From Streptomyces sp. NRRL S-340 (GTDB lineage: Bacteria; Actinomycetota; Actinomycetes; Streptomycetales; Streptomycetaceae): a stretch of 64,000 nucleotides of DNA. Below, piece after piece: positions 54,255 through 63,884 of this stretch. The stretch spans positions 1-64,000 of the forward strand of contig NZ_JOIY01000029.1 in the NCBI RefSeq assembly GCF_000720185.1, in the 5' to 3' direction. The translations under genes and the position numbers were made by a program. The first letter of the stretch is position 1; the number at the start of each line of letters is the position of its first letter. Below the pieces are notes generated by a model, which was not told the DNA's origin, did not search any database, and worked only from the letters and a program-made list of their open reading frames with translations.

Positions 54255-55184
54255 ATGGGGGTCTTCGTCTTCCTGCCGCTGGTGCTGCCGCTGACCGCCT
54301 GGCCGGTCGCCCGGCTGGCCGAACTGCACCTTCACCCGCGCACCGCCACCCGGCTCCTGACCGCCGTCGCCGTCGTGATGGCGGCGTGCAGCACGCTCTG
54401 CCTCGTCCTGCTCATGGTGGTCGGCACCGCGCAACTCCCCGGCAACCCGCTGCCGGACGGCTGGGCCGACCCCGAGGTCAGAGCCGCCGTGCCGTACGAC
54501 GGCGTCGCCGGCCGCGCGGCGATCCCGGCCCTGGCCGCGGTCACGGCGGCCTGCGCCCGTACGCTGTGGCGCCACCGCCGGGTGACCCGGCGCGCCCGCC
54601 GGGCCCTGACCGGGCTGCGCGGCTCCACGGTCGCGGTACTCCCCGACAGCACCCCGTACGCGTACGCCCTGCCCGGCGCGCGCGGGCGGATCGTCGTCAC
54701 CACGGCCCTGCTCGACGGACTCGCCCCGGCCGAGCGGCGCGCGCTCTTCGCGCACGAGCGCGCCCACCTGGCGGCCCGGCACCACCGCCATCTGCTCGCC
54801 GTCCACCTGGCGGCGCGCGCCAATCCGTTCCTGCGCCCGCTGCGTTCCGCCGTCGCCTACACCGCCGAACGGTGGGCCGACGAAGAGGCCGCCCGCGCGG
54901 TCGGCGACCGGCGGACGGTGGCCCGGGCCATCGGCAGGGCGGCGCTGCTGTCGGCCACCGCGCCGGCGCCCACGCTCGCGGCGCTGGCCGCCACCGGCCC
55001 GGTCCCGCGCCGGGTGGCGGCGCTGCTGGCACCGGCGCCCGCCGTCCGGGACTGGCCGCCGGCGTTCACGGCGGCCGGCGCCGCGGCGTGGGGAGCGGCG
55101 GCGGGCACCGTGGTGTCCGCGATGTCCTCGGCGAACTCGGCGGTCACCCTGTTCCTGGTCCTGCAGACGGCGACGCCGCTGTAG
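54255..55184 (+). CDS. M56-family integral membrane metalloprotease (BlaR1-like, no sensor domain)
   Basis: A 309-residue membrane protein with helices near 5-20, 35-58, 85-105 and the C-terminal end. The zinc motif is HERAH (in LFAHERAHLAARHH), an HExxH-type site preceded by the M56-typical region VVTTALLDGLAP. BlaR1 and MecR1 have an additional penicillin-binding sensor domain; none is present, so the signal is unknown. It probably cleaves the adjacent BlaI-type repressor. Confidence 0.88.
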   Translation: MGVFVFLPLVLPLTAWPVARLAELHLHPRTATRLLTAVAVVMAACSTLCLVLLMVVGTAQLPGNPLPDGWADPEVRAAVPYDGVAGRAAIPALAAVTAACARTLWRHRRVTRRARRALTGLRGSTVAVLPDSTPYAYALPGARGRIVVTTALLDGLAPAERRALFAHERAHLAARHHRHLLAVHLAARANPFLRPLRSAVAYTAERWADEEAARAVGDRRTVARAIGRAALLSATAPAPTLAALAATGPVPRRVAALLAPAPAVRDWPPAFTAAGAAAWGAAAGTVVSAMSSANSAVTLFLVLQTATPL

Positions 55185-55201
55185 GGCCAGGGGAACATCA
55201 G

Positions 55202-55239
55202 GGCCGTGGGCCGCCCACCGGTGGGCCCGGCCCACGGCC
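55202..55239. terminator. Bidirectional terminator between M56 and TPR genes
   Basis: GGCCGTGGGCCG / CGGCCCACGGCC, 12-bp perfect arms, enclose a second perfect palindrome CCCACCGGTGGG. Located between convergent genes. Confidence 0.8.
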
Positions 55240-55305
55240 GCAGACCGGGCCCACCCGCCGGCGCGGCCCGGGTCACGGCAGGCACGTCACCCGCCGGGGG
55301 CTGCG

Positions 55306-55686
55306 TCACCCTCCGGAGACCTCACCGTCGGCCTCGTCGGCGGATCCGGCGAACTCTCCGGCGAGGGCCGAGGCGAGCCGCAGGTGGGTGGCGGCCTCCT
55401 CGTGCCGCCCCTGACGCTGGAGGGTGCGTCCCAGCATCAGCCGGGCGTAGTGCTCCACCGGGTCGCGCTCCACGATGACGCGCAACTCGGCTTCGGCGCG
55501 GCGCAGTTGGGCGGAGTGGTAGTAGGCGCGCGCCAGCAGCAGCCGCGGGCCGGTCTGCTCCGGCACCTCCTCGACGAGTCCGTTCAGCACGCGCGCGGCA
55601 CCGGCGTAGTCCCTGGCGTCGAAGAACATCCGTGCCCGGTCCCAGCGCTCCGCCGGGGCCCCGTGGTCGTAGTACTTGGTGTCCAC
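55306..55686 (-). CDS. Small tetratricopeptide-repeat protein
   Basis: A 126-residue protein with about two to three TPR units (ARMFFDARDYAGAARVLNGLV, then RLLLARAYYHSAQLRRAEAEL and RLMLGRTLQRQGRHEEAATHL). Probably a small cytosolic protein-binding scaffold. GTG at 55686 has GGAGGT five bases upstream, a perfect ribosome binding site that decides the start. No adjacent partner suggests a role. Confidence 0.85.
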   Translation of the reverse strand: MDTKYYDHGAPAERWDRARMFFDARDYAGAARVLNGLVEEVPEQTGPRLLLARAYYHSAQLRRAEAELRVIVERDPVEHYARLMLGRTLQRQGRHEEAATHLRLASALAGEFAGSADEADGEVSGG

Positions 55687-56089
55687 TGGTGACCTCCTTC
55701 GAGGCCCACAACGGAACCAGGTGATTGAAAATTCCACTAACGCTGCCAGGGGTGCCCCAGGGGCGGCGGCCGGCGACGACCGGTCAGCTCCTACCACCCG
55801 CCGGCGGGACCGGTTCGGTGGGACTCCGGGGCCGCCGCACCTGTCCGTACGCCACCACAGCCGCTGCCCGCCCGGCCGGCCACCGCCGGCTCCGGTCCCT
55901 GCCCGGCACGGACCAGCGCGCAGAGGAGAGGACCGCCCGCCCCGGGCACGCGGGAACGGCACGGGGCCGTACCGGACCGCCAGGACTTCGGGGCGCTGGG
56001 CCGCGCCGGGTCCGGCGGCCCTGCGGCCGGCCCCGCTGCCCCGGCCGTCGTCAGGAATGCCGTGCGGCCCGGTGGGAGGCGGCCGGTGT
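55687..56089. other. Intergenic stretch without recognised features
   Basis: A 403-base gap between two minus-strand genes. The TPR gene promoter should lie at its left end, where AT content is higher (55720-55745, AGGTGATTGAAAATTCC). Otherwise nothing recognisable is seen. Confidence 0.5.
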
Positions 56090-57280
56090 TCAAGGAGCGG
56101 TGCCGGTGCGGGGAGGCGGCCGGAACGGGGTGAAGTGGGCCGGGGTGTGGTCGATCGGCAGGTCCGGGCGCCAGGCGGTGAGGATCTGGGCGCTGCACAC
56201 GAACAGGCCGTCGGGCAGGCGGTCGAGCGGGTACCAGGCCCAGTCGCCGACGCTCTCGTCGGGCCGGGTGGACGGCGTGCCCTGCCAGGCGTCGACCAGG
56301 GCGCCGACGGTGAGGCGGACGACGTCGTCGACGTGGTCGACGAGCGTGCCGAGGAGGGTGACGTCCTCGGCCCGGGCGCGCAGCCCGGTCTCCTCTGCGA
56401 GTTCCCTGACCACGGTCTGTTCGAGGGATTCGCCGGGTTCGACGGTGCCGCCGGGGAGTTCGAGCGTGCCGTGCCGGTGCCGGCCCAGGAGCACGCCGCG
56501 TTCGCTCAGGACGACGGCACCGACACCGATGGCCGCGTGCGGCGCGGGCGGACGGGCGGTGCGGGGGCGGCTGGAGAGGCGCGCCGGCCGGTCCGGGAGG
56601 CGGCGCGCCCGGATCAGCTGCTGCACGACCGGCGTGCCGCGGTCGGGACGGCGCAGCAGTTCGACGGCGTCGACGCGGAAGCCGTGTCCGGTGAGCAGGT
56701 CCTCCCACAGCCCGGGTGCCAGGACCCACATCAGTGTGGACAGGGGCGGGTCGTCCCCGCGCTGGACCGTCTGCTCGCGCGGCCGGACCGTCGTGGACGG
56801 GCCGTGGCCGTGCAGGTCGGTGTGGAGGAGCGACAGGATCAGCGGTGCTCCGGGCAGCAGTCCGTCGCGGAGTGCGGGCAGGACGCGGTGCGGGTCGATG
56901 AAGGCGAGGGTGCCGACGGCGTACGCGGCGTCGAAGGGCTCGGCGCTCCGCAGGTACTCGACCACGTCACCTCGTACGAACTCCACGCCCGGCACGTCGG
57001 CGTGGGCGGTGACGGCCCGCTCGTGCTGAGTGGGCGACAGGTCGATCCCGGTGACCCGTGCGCCGAGGTCCCTGGCCAGGTGCACGGCGTGGTGCCCGGC
57101 CCCGGAGCCGATGTCCAGGACCCGCCGGCCGGCGAGCGGCCCCAGGATCTCGTCACCGGGGCCGACACCGTCCCAGGGGGACCAGTTCATCTGCCGGGGG
57201 ACGGGCGGCACGAAGGCGCGGGTCAGTTGGCGCTGTCCGTAGACGGTCCAGGCATCTGCGTTGAGGTCCTCGGCTGACAC
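56090..57280 (-). CDS. Methyltransferase-NUDIX fusion protein
   Basis: A 396-residue two-domain protein. Residues 20-220 form a SAM methyltransferase ([18 protein letters not shown] with motif [11 protein letters not shown]). Residues 250-385 are a NUDIX hydrolase ([25 protein letters not shown] is the NUDIX box, all catalytic Glu present). The chemistry could couple a methyl-transfer reaction to removal of a nucleotide-diphosphate product. GTG at 57280 has AGGAG five bases upstream; an in-frame ATG at 57313 would overlap the upstream stop (TGATG). It lies downstream of another methyltransferase-NUDIX fusion. Confidence 0.88.
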   Translation of the reverse strand: MSAEDLNADAWTVYGQRQLTRAFVPPVPRQMNWSPWDGVGPGDEILGPLAGRRVLDIGSGAGHHAVHLARDLGARVTGIDLSPTQHERAVTAHADVPGVEFVRGDVVEYLRSAEPFDAAYAVGTLAFIDPHRVLPALRDGLLPGAPLILSLLHTDLHGHGPSTTVRPREQTVQRGDDPPLSTLMWVLAPGLWEDLLTGHGFRVDAVELLRRPDRGTPVVQQLIRARRLPDRPARLSSRPRTARPPAPHAAIGVGAVVLSERGVLLGRHRHGTLELPGGTVEPGESLEQTVVRELAEETGLRARAEDVTLLGTLVDHVDDVVRLTVGALVDAWQGTPSTRPDESVGDWAWYPLDRLPDGLFVCSAQILTAWRPDLPIDHTPAHFTPFRPPPRTGTAP

Positions 57281-57312
57281 GGGAACTCCTGGTGCGGGAG
57301 GGGGCGCGGGCA

Positions 57313-58827
57313 TCAGACGGGGTCGGTGACGAGGTAGTGCGGGCCGTGGCCGGTGCGGGCCCGCTCGACGGCGTCCAGGCGGGCGAAGGGGCCCTCGCCC
57401 ATCAGGCGCCGCCATGCGCCGAGATCGTGGACGGCCCACAGGTCGTGCTCGCTCGGGTCGAGGCGGATGCGGCGCAGTTGCTCCGCGGTGAGGCAGCCTC
57501 CGTCGAAGATGAACCCGATCTTGCCCAACGGCCAGTGGGGGCCGGGATGCATGTAGTGCGTCAGCAGGAGGCGGGGCCGGCCCTGACCGAGGACGAGGCC
57601 GGTCTCCTCGGCCGCCTCCCGGTGTGCGGTCTCCAGCGGGTCCTCCCCGGCGTCGGTGGTGCCGCCGGGGAACTGCCACAGCCGGTCGCCGTACACCGAG
57701 CGCAACTGGACGGGCCGCTCGTGCTCGTCGCGGACGTACAGGCCGGCGTACACCGTGTGGTGCGGCACCGTGGTGACGTACTCGGCCGGTGTCATGGGCA
57801 GCGGGCGGCCGGGGCGACCGGGGCGGTGGTCGAACTCGAAGGCCAGGACGCCCAGTCGTTCCTCGGCGGGCGGGTAGAGACGGCGCAGGGTGCCGAGCAG
57901 GCCGGCGGGTGCCGCGTCGGGGTCGATGCGCCGGGGGTCGTGGGCGGCGAGCAGTTCCTCGAAGCCGCTGTGCTCCGTGATCCGCCGTACGACGACGTCG
58001 AGTTCCCGGTCGCTGCCCCGGTCGTGGAAGACGATCGTGTCGCCTTCGGTGACGGCCCGCTTCGCGGGTGTGCCCACGCGGACCTCGATCGTCTTGCGTC
58101 CGGCCTCCACCTGGCCGTAGAAGCGGGGCAGCAGACGCATGTGCCGGTGCCGCGCCCCGTCCGTCACCACCGGGGTGGTGGCGGACGGTGTCGGGGTGGC
58201 GGACGGTGGCGTGGTGGCGGGGGAGGGGCCGGTGTCCCGCGGCCGCGGGGTGCTTCGGGCGAGCGGCCCGCGCAGGACGACGACGCCCAGGTCCTCGCTG
58301 TCGTACCGCTCGGCCGCCGACCAGCCGGCCCGCAGGCGGGCGAGTTCGTCCTCGCCGAGCGCGGTGTCCCGCCGCTGCGCCGGGGCGGCGGCAGCCGGCG
58401 CGGCGATGAGCACCAGCGCGCCGCCGGGGCGCAGACGGCGGCCGAGGGAGTGCAGGGTGCGCGCCCGGCGGGTCAGGAACGGGTGCACGAACCGGAGGGT
58501 GATGAGGTCGTAGCCGTCGGCGTGCAGTGGGTCGCAGTCGTCGTTCTCGATGTCCAGGCGCAGCCATCGGGCGGCGGCCGGGTGGGCGGCGGCCGCCTCG
58601 GCGAGGGCGTGGCCGGACCGGTCGACGGCGTCGACGCGGTAGCCGAGCGAGGACAGGTACGCGGCGAGTTCGCCGGTGCCGCACCCGACGTCCAGGGCCC
58701 GTCCCCCGGGCGGGGCGGGGACGAGGCCGGAGAGCAGCGTGCGTTCCCCGGCGCCGAGCGGGCGGCAGCGGCGGCCGTCCGCGTGATGGGTGTTCCCTTC
58801 CTCCTGCGTGGTGGACACGACGGGCAC
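57313..58827 (-). CDS. Methyltransferase-ASCH-NUDIX triple-domain protein
   Basis: A 504-residue protein with three enzymatic or binding modules: a SAM methyltransferase (about 20-190; [20 protein letters not shown]), a Pro/Thr-rich linker, an ASCH domain (about 228-335; [22 protein letters not shown], typical of RNA-binding ASCH), and a NUDIX hydrolase (about 355-490; [27 protein letters not shown]). GTG at 58827 has AAGGG upstream. It is immediately followed by the related two-domain gene. The role is not known; nucleotide or RNA-cap-like modification is plausible. Confidence 0.88.
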   Translation of the reverse strand: MPVVSTTQEEGNTHHADGRRCRPLGAGERTLLSGLVPAPPGGRALDVGCGTGELAAYLSSLGYRVDAVDRSGHALAEAAAAHPAAARWLRLDIENDDCDPLHADGYDLITLRFVHPFLTRRARTLHSLGRRLRPGGALVLIAAPAAAAPAQRRDTALGEDELARLRAGWSAAERYDSEDLGVVVLRGPLARSTPRPRDTGPSPATTPPSATPTPSATTPVVTDGARHRHMRLLPRFYGQVEAGRKTIEVRVGTPAKRAVTEGDTIVFHDRGSDRELDVVVRRITEHSGFEELLAAHDPRRIDPDAAPAGLLGTLRRLYPPAEERLGVLAFEFDHRPGRPGRPLPMTPAEYVTTVPHHTVYAGLYVRDEHERPVQLRSVYGDRLWQFPGGTTDAGEDPLETAHREAAEETGLVLGQGRPRLLLTHYMHPGPHWPLGKIGFIFDGGCLTAEQLRRIRLDPSEHDLWAVHDLGAWRRLMGEGPFARLDAVERARTGHGPHYLVTDPV

Positions 58828-59180
58828 GGTCCCTTCTCGACAGGCACGGACAGGAGCGGGCCGGGCCGGGAGCGAGCCCCGGAACCAGCCGAGCGGGTAC
58901 CTGCATTGTCGGACGCGGAGACGGACGAACGGGGGGAGTCGGGAAGAACGCGTGGATGTTCCCCGGCGTGAAGGTGGTCGGGCGGGCGTGCGGTGGGCGG
59001 TGCGCGCCCGCTTCGGCAGCGGGCCGGGCGCGGTCGTCCAGGACGGCCGCCCGCGGTCGTTGAGGACCTGGATCGCCTGCGCCGGACCACGGCTGACCAT
59101 GAGGTACGGCCGGGGCGGGCGGCAGGCCTGTCCGAGGTGTGCAGGAGCGGGGGCGGGCAGGTGACGCCGAGGCCGGGGCG
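58828..59180. other. Intergenic stretch without recognised features
   Basis: A 353-base high-GC gap between minus-strand genes. It should hold the promoter of the methyltransferase-ASCH-NUDIX gene, but no clear -10/-35 pair or repeat is visible. Confidence 0.5.
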
Positions 59181-59783
59181 TCAGGCTTCGATCGAGGTGC
59201 CGGCCACCGCGTGGCCGGTGGTCTCCCAGGCCGCCTCGATCATCCGGAAGACCTCGTCCACCGCGGCCTGCGGATCCTCCGCGTCACGCGCCAGCGAGAA
59301 GGCGTCGATCACGAACCTCGCGATCGACCGGCACGCCGTGGGGGTCCCCGGCAGGCCGAGATCGGCGGCGACGGCCGCCGCCAGCGACTCCGCGTGGCGC
59401 AGCCGCATCGACTGCTCGTACTGCCGCAGGGCCGGCGACGCGTCGATCATGCGCCAGATCGGGGCGGCGCCGTCCGCCGTGCAATGGCGCACCAGGGCGT
59501 GCATCTCGCGGCGGAGCGCGGGCATGAGCGGCTCTCCGGGCGCCCGGTCGGTGACCGCCCGGGTGAGGCGGCGCTCGAAGTCCTGGTCCTGCTCGAACAC
59601 CAGGGCCTCTTTCGAGGGGAAGTGGGAGAAGAGCGTGGTCACGGCGACGTCGGCCTCGGCGGCCACGTCCCGGATGCCCACCGCGTCGTACCCGCGTTCC
59701 AGGAAGAGCCGCAGGGCCGTGTCGGCGATCTTCTGGCGTGTGGCGGCCTTCTTGCGCTCTCGGCGTCCGAGCGGCTCGGTCAT
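59181..59783 (-). CDS. TetR-family regulator
   Basis: A 200-residue repressor. Helix-turn-helix in [21 protein letters not shown] and [25 protein letters not shown]. The effector domain has the MftR-like region of actinobacterial TetR proteins. Divergent from a quinone-oxidoreductase gene with AT-rich palindromes between, so it probably controls that gene. ATG at 59783. Confidence 0.92.
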   Translation of the reverse strand: MTEPLGRRERKKAATRQKIADTALRLFLERGYDAVGIRDVAAEADVAVTTLFSHFPSKEALVFEQDQDFERRLTRAVTDRAPGEPLMPALRREMHALVRHCTADGAAPIWRMIDASPALRQYEQSMRLRHAESLAAAVAADLGLPGTPTACRSIARFVIDAFSLARDAEDPQAAVDEVFRMIEAAWETTGHAVAGTSIEA

Positions 59784-59793
59784 GGGCTGATGC

Positions 59794-59854
59794 TAGCAGA
59801 TACGTAACAATAACTGCTACAGAAGCGTAGCTGTTCTAAAAAGCTAACCGTTAG
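59794..59854. promoter_or_regulatory. AT-rich divergent promoter/operator region
   Basis: TAGCAG-N14-CTGCTA (59794-59819) and CTAAC-C-GTTAG (59844-59854) are inverted repeats in the 87-base gap between tetR and the quinone oxidoreductase gene. The gap is far more AT-rich than its surroundings, as expected for promoters. Confidence 0.6.
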
Positions 59855-59870
59855 TGCTATGTTCGGTCGC

Positions 59871-60764
59871 ATGAAGAGAGTGAGCTTCGCCGAGTTCGGC
59901 GGTCCGGAAGTCCTGCGCCTGGAAGATGCCGAGGAGCCCCACGCGGGCCCCGGCCAGGTGCGCATCGCTGTACGGGCGGCGGGTGTGAACCCCGTCGACT
60001 GGAGGATCCGTGAGGGGCAGGTCCTCAAGGCCCATCCGATCGAGCTGCCCTCCGGAGTCGGGCTGGACGCCTCCGGTGTGGTGGACGAGGTCGGCGAGGG
60101 GGTCGAAGGGGTCGAGGTGGGCGACCACGTGTTCGGGGAAGGTGCCTCCACCTACGCCGAGTTCGCGGTGCTGTCGGCCTGGGCCCGGATGCCCGAGGGC
60201 CTGACGTTCGAGGAGGCGGCCGGGTACCCCTCCGTGGTGGAGACCGCGCTGCGCGTCCTGCGTGAGGTCGGTGTGCGGCCCGGGCAGACGCTGCTGGTCA
60301 GCGGCGCGGCCGGGGGAGTGGGATCGGCGGTCCTGCAGATCGCCCGCGACCGCGGCATCACCGTGATCGGCACGGCCGGGGCCGCCAACCAGGACTACCT
60401 GCGCGGCCTGGGCGCCCTCCCCACGACGTACGGCGAGGGGTGGGCCGAGCGGGTGCGGCGGCTCGGCCGGATCGACGCGGCCCTCGACCTGGCCGGCTCG
60501 GGCGTCATCCGCGAACTCGTCGAGCTGACCGGGGACCCGAACAAGGTGATCTCCATAGCCGACCTCGACGCGCCGCACTACGGCGTCCGCTTCTCCGGCG
60601 CGCCCGGGAGCGTGCCGGACGCGCTCGCCGAGGCCGTCGCCCTGATCGAGCGGGACAGGCTCCACATCCCCGTCGAGAAGACGTACTCGCTCGCCGACGC
60701 CGCGGCGGCGCACGTCGACAGCCAGGCCGGCCACGCGCGCGGACGCCGGGTCCTGATCGTCTGA
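59871..60764 (+). CDS. Quinone oxidoreductase-like medium-chain dehydrogenase
   Basis: A 297-residue zinc-independent MDR protein. GroES-like part: VRIAVRAAGVNPVDWRIREG. NADPH fold: TLLVSGAAGGVGSAVLQIARDRG. The protein is slightly shorter than its relative at 18563. ATG at 59871 has no ribosome binding site and may be leaderless; an ATG at 59859 is also in frame. Likely controlled by the divergent TetR. Confidence 0.92.
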   Translation: MKRVSFAEFGGPEVLRLEDAEEPHAGPGQVRIAVRAAGVNPVDWRIREGQVLKAHPIELPSGVGLDASGVVDEVGEGVEGVEVGDHVFGEGASTYAEFAVLSAWARMPEGLTFEEAAGYPSVVETALRVLREVGVRPGQTLLVSGAAGGVGSAVLQIARDRGITVIGTAGAANQDYLRGLGALPTTYGEGWAERVRRLGRIDAALDLAGSGVIRELVELTGDPNKVISIADLDAPHYGVRFSGAPGSVPDALAEAVALIERDRLHIPVEKTYSLADAAAAHVDSQAGHARGRRVLIV

Positions 60765-61083
60765 GCCGGCCCCGCGCACAGCCACCGCCGGCGACCCGGG
60801 AACTCGCCGACGGTGGCGCGCGGCCCCTGCCGGGGCGCCCGGCCGACGGGAGGCCGCTCCCCGGCCAAGGTCCGGCAGGGACACCCAGGGGCGAGGGCCG
60901 GCTGAACCCTTGGCGCTCCCTTGCCGTCCCCGGTGAGTTGGGACAGACGGCCCACCGACTTCCCGCAATGCCCCGCGCCCACCGCGCGCCGGTCCGCCGC
61001 GCACCCGGCCGCTGTACACAGTCAGTGCTGCAATCCGTGATTCCTGTCGCAGGTCCGTACGCCGAGAGGAAGCTGGTGCAGCG
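60765..61083. other. Intergenic stretch without recognised features
   Basis: A 319-base gap between two plus-strand genes. AT-richer sequence at 61010-61045 (TGTACACAGTCAGTGCTGC) may hold the LtrA-like gene promoter. No other structure was noticed. Confidence 0.5.
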
Positions 61084-62229
61084 GTGGCCGAAGTCATTGC
61101 CCGGACGCGCGTCGACGTGCGTGACCGGGCCACATGGACGGAACTCTTCTACGACCTGGTGCTCGCCTTCGGGGTCGGTCAGGTCGCCCACGTGCTCGCC
61201 CTGCACCCCGGCTGGTCCCGGCTGGGCGGCTGCCTGCTCGTCCTGGTGCCGCTGTGGTGGGCGTGGGTCGACGTCGTGATGGCGATGAACGCCGTGCACG
61301 AGACCACCCTGCAGCGGGTGTTCCTGCTCCTGGCCGGCCTCGCCACCTACGGGATGGGCATGTCCGCCCAGCACGCGCTGGAGAGCAGGCCGGAGGCGCT
61401 GCTGTACGCCGGAAGCTACCTCGCCCTGCGGCTGCTGATAGGCGAGGCGATACGGCGTGAGTGCGCCGTCTACACCATCCACCCCTACCGGGCCGGGCTC
61501 GCCTTCGCGCTGGCCCTGTTCGGGGTGACCGCGCTGCCGGACCAGATGCGCACCGCCGGGTGGACGGTCGCCGTGGTCGCCGAGATCCTCGCCCCGCTCG
61601 TCCTGAGCGGCCATCTGCGGCAACTCGCCTTCGGCGTCAACCATCTCCCGGAACGCTTCGGCCTGTTCATCATCATCGCCCTGGGCGAGAACGTCGTCTC
61701 CGTCGGCGCCTGGGTGGGCGGACGCCACCTCGGGTCCACGGAACTGGCGGCCGTGGCCCTCGCGTTCCTCACCGGCTGCGGACTGTGGTGGCTCTACTTC
61801 CACCTCGCCGCGTCCGCCGTCGCCTACGCTCTGCGCTCCCATCCGACGCCCGCCGTCGTCGTGCGCGACGTCCTCAGCTACGGCCATCTCGTCCTGGTCT
61901 GCGGGCTGTTGCTGGTGGCCGTCGGCGCCGAGCGGATCGTCGCTGCGCCGACCGTGACGCCGTACCGGCTGGCCGCGGGGCTGCTGCCCGTCGGCGCCGC
62001 CCTGTTCACGCTGACCTTCTGCTACACGCGCCGCCGGATGTTCGGCGCCGCCTCCGTGACCCGCTTCGCGGGCGGGCTCGCGCTGCTCGGCGTGGCGGTC
62101 GCCGCACCCCTGGTGCCGGGCCTGGCCACGCTGGGCGCCGTGGCGTTCGTGCTCGTCGCCGTCAACGGCCTCGAACACTGGCTGCTGACCGGCGGCCGGC
62201 ACGTCCCGCTGATCTTCGTCAAGCACTGA
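61084..62229 (+). CDS. LtrA-family (low temperature requirement) membrane protein
   Basis: A 381-residue integral membrane protein with about ten to eleven hydrophobic helices. The N-terminal signature ATWTELFYDLVLAFGVGQV and the middle IIIALGENVVSVG are typical of the bacterial LtrA family; its transport or enzymatic role is unknown. GTG at 61084. Nearest neighbours give no functional clue. Confidence 0.9.
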   Translation: MAEVIARTRVDVRDRATWTELFYDLVLAFGVGQVAHVLALHPGWSRLGGCLLVLVPLWWAWVDVVMAMNAVHETTLQRVFLLLAGLATYGMGMSAQHALESRPEALLYAGSYLALRLLIGEAIRRECAVYTIHPYRAGLAFALALFGVTALPDQMRTAGWTVAVVAEILAPLVLSGHLRQLAFGVNHLPERFGLFIIIALGENVVSVGAWVGGRHLGSTELAAVALAFLTGCGLWWLYFHLAASAVAYALRSHPTPAVVVRDVLSYGHLVLVCGLLLVAVGAERIVAAPTVTPYRLAAGLLPVGAALFTLTFCYTRRRMFGAASVTRFAGGLALLGVAVAAPLVPGLATLGAVAFVLVAVNGLEHWLLTGGRHVPLIFVKH

Positions 62230-62413
62230 GGCCGGCGGGGGGGCGGGCACAAGCCACCGCCAAGTGGCCAGGTCCGCACGGCGACTTGACGCAATGTGCC
62301 GGCCCCGCCCCGCCGTCCGGCGGCCGTCTCGCGGCCGCCCCTAGCTTTCTTGCGTACCGGCCGCGGCGCGCGGTGCGCGGCAGTCCTGCATCCGTTCGCG
62401 AAGGAGTGGTCCG

Positions 62414-63877
62414 ATGACGATCCCAACGACCCAGGCCGTCGGCGACGGCTCCCTGTTCATCGACGGAAAGTTCCAGCCCGCGGACTCCGGGGAGACCGTC
62501 CAGGACATCAACCCGGCGACGGAGCAGCCGATATGCGAGGTGGCCTGGGCCGGGACGAGTGACCTCGACCGGGCCGTGCAGGCGGCGCGGCGCGCCTTCG
62601 ACGTGGGGCCCTGGCCCGCGATGCCCGCCAAGGAGCGCGCCCGCCTGATGCTGCGCGTGGCCGACGGCATCGAGGCCGCGGGAGAGGAACTGGCCCGGCT
62701 GGAGACGCTCGACGTCGGCAAGCCGATCACGTTCACGCGCGGCTTCGACGTCCGGGCCGCCGCCGAGATCTTCCGCTACTACGCCGGGATGGTCGAGCAG
62801 CTGGAGGGCGCCGCCCGCCCGGCGGGCGCCCGCTCGCTGCAGTACACGCGGCGCGAGCCCCTCGGCGTGGTCGGCGCGATCACCCCGTTCAACTTCCCGC
62901 TGAACCTCGCGGTCAACAAGATCGCCCCGGCGCTCGCCGCGGGCAACACGATCGTCCACAAGCCCGCCGAGCAGACCCCGCTGACGGCCCTCGCGCTCGC
63001 CCGGATCATGGCCGAGGCCGGGCTGCCCGAGGGCGTCCACAACGTCGTCACCGGCGGCGGCGCCGAGGTCGGTGGCGCGCTCGTCGAACACCCCGGCGTC
63101 GACAAGATCTCCTTCACCGGCTCCACGGCCACCGGCAAGCGCCTGATCGCCGCCGCGGCCGCGACCCTGAAGAAGGTCACCGTGGAACTCGGCGGCAAGG
63201 GCGCCAACATCGTCTTCGGCGACGCGGACATCGAGGCCGCCGTACAGGCCGCGTTCCAGGCCGGGTTCTTCAACACCGGCCAGTTCTGCATGAGCGGCTC
63301 GCGGCTGCTGGTGCACCGCTCCGTGCACGACCAGGTGGTGGAGGCGCTGACCGGCGTCCTGGGCGCGATACCGGTCGGCGACCCGCTGGACGAGACCACC
63401 GTGCTCGGCCCGCTGGCGCACCGGCAGCAACTGGACAAGGTCGTCGAGTACGTCGGCATCGGCCGCGAGGAGGGCGCCACCGTCGCCTACGGCGGTGAGC
63501 GCGGCCACGAGGGGCCCGGCTACTTCCACCAGCCCACGCTCTTCACCGGCGCCCACCCCCAGATGCGCATCGCCCAGGAGGAGATCTTCGGCCCGGTCGT
63601 GACGGTCCTGCCGTTCGACACCGACGAGGAGGCCGTCGAGATCGCCAACGGCACGCCGTACGGGCTCGCCGCGGGCCTGCACACCCGCGACGTGCGCCGC
63701 GCCCACACCGTGGCCGCCCGGCTGCAGGCGGGGATCGTCTGGGTCAACACCTGGGCGGCGTTCGAGAACTCCACGTCCTTCGGCGGCTACAAGTCCTCCG
63801 GCTACGGCCGCGAGCTGGGCCCCGAGGGGATCGAGGAGTACCTGCAGTACAAGACCGTGTACGTCAATGTCGATTGA
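62414..63877 (+). CDS. Aldehyde dehydrogenase (NAD-dependent, betaine-aldehyde type)
   Basis: A 487-residue ALDH. Core motifs: ITPFNFPLNLAVNKIAPALAAGNT, SFTGSTATGKRLI, catalytic Glu in VTVELGGKGANIVF (about residue 258) and catalytic Cys in FFNTGQFCMSGSRL (about 291). It oxidises an aldehyde to a carboxylate, exact substrate unknown. ATG at 62414 has AAGGAG upstream. The MFS transporter gene starting eight bases after its stop suggests a linked uptake-and-oxidation pair. Confidence 0.95.
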   Translation: MTIPTTQAVGDGSLFIDGKFQPADSGETVQDINPATEQPICEVAWAGTSDLDRAVQAARRAFDVGPWPAMPAKERARLMLRVADGIEAAGEELARLETLDVGKPITFTRGFDVRAAAEIFRYYAGMVEQLEGAARPAGARSLQYTRREPLGVVGAITPFNFPLNLAVNKIAPALAAGNTIVHKPAEQTPLTALALARIMAEAGLPEGVHNVVTGGGAEVGGALVEHPGVDKISFTGSTATGKRLIAAAAATLKKVTVELGGKGANIVFGDADIEAAVQAAFQAGFFNTGQFCMSGSRLLVHRSVHDQVVEALTGVLGAIPVGDPLDETTVLGPLAHRQQLDKVVEYVGIGREEGATVAYGGERGHEGPGYFHQPTLFTGAHPQMRIAQEEIFGPVVTVLPFDTDEEAVEIANGTPYGLAAGLHTRDVRRAHTVAARLQAGIVWVNTWAAFENSTSFGGYKSSGYGRELGPEGIEEYLQYKTVYVNVD

Positions 63878-63884
63878 GGTAGAG

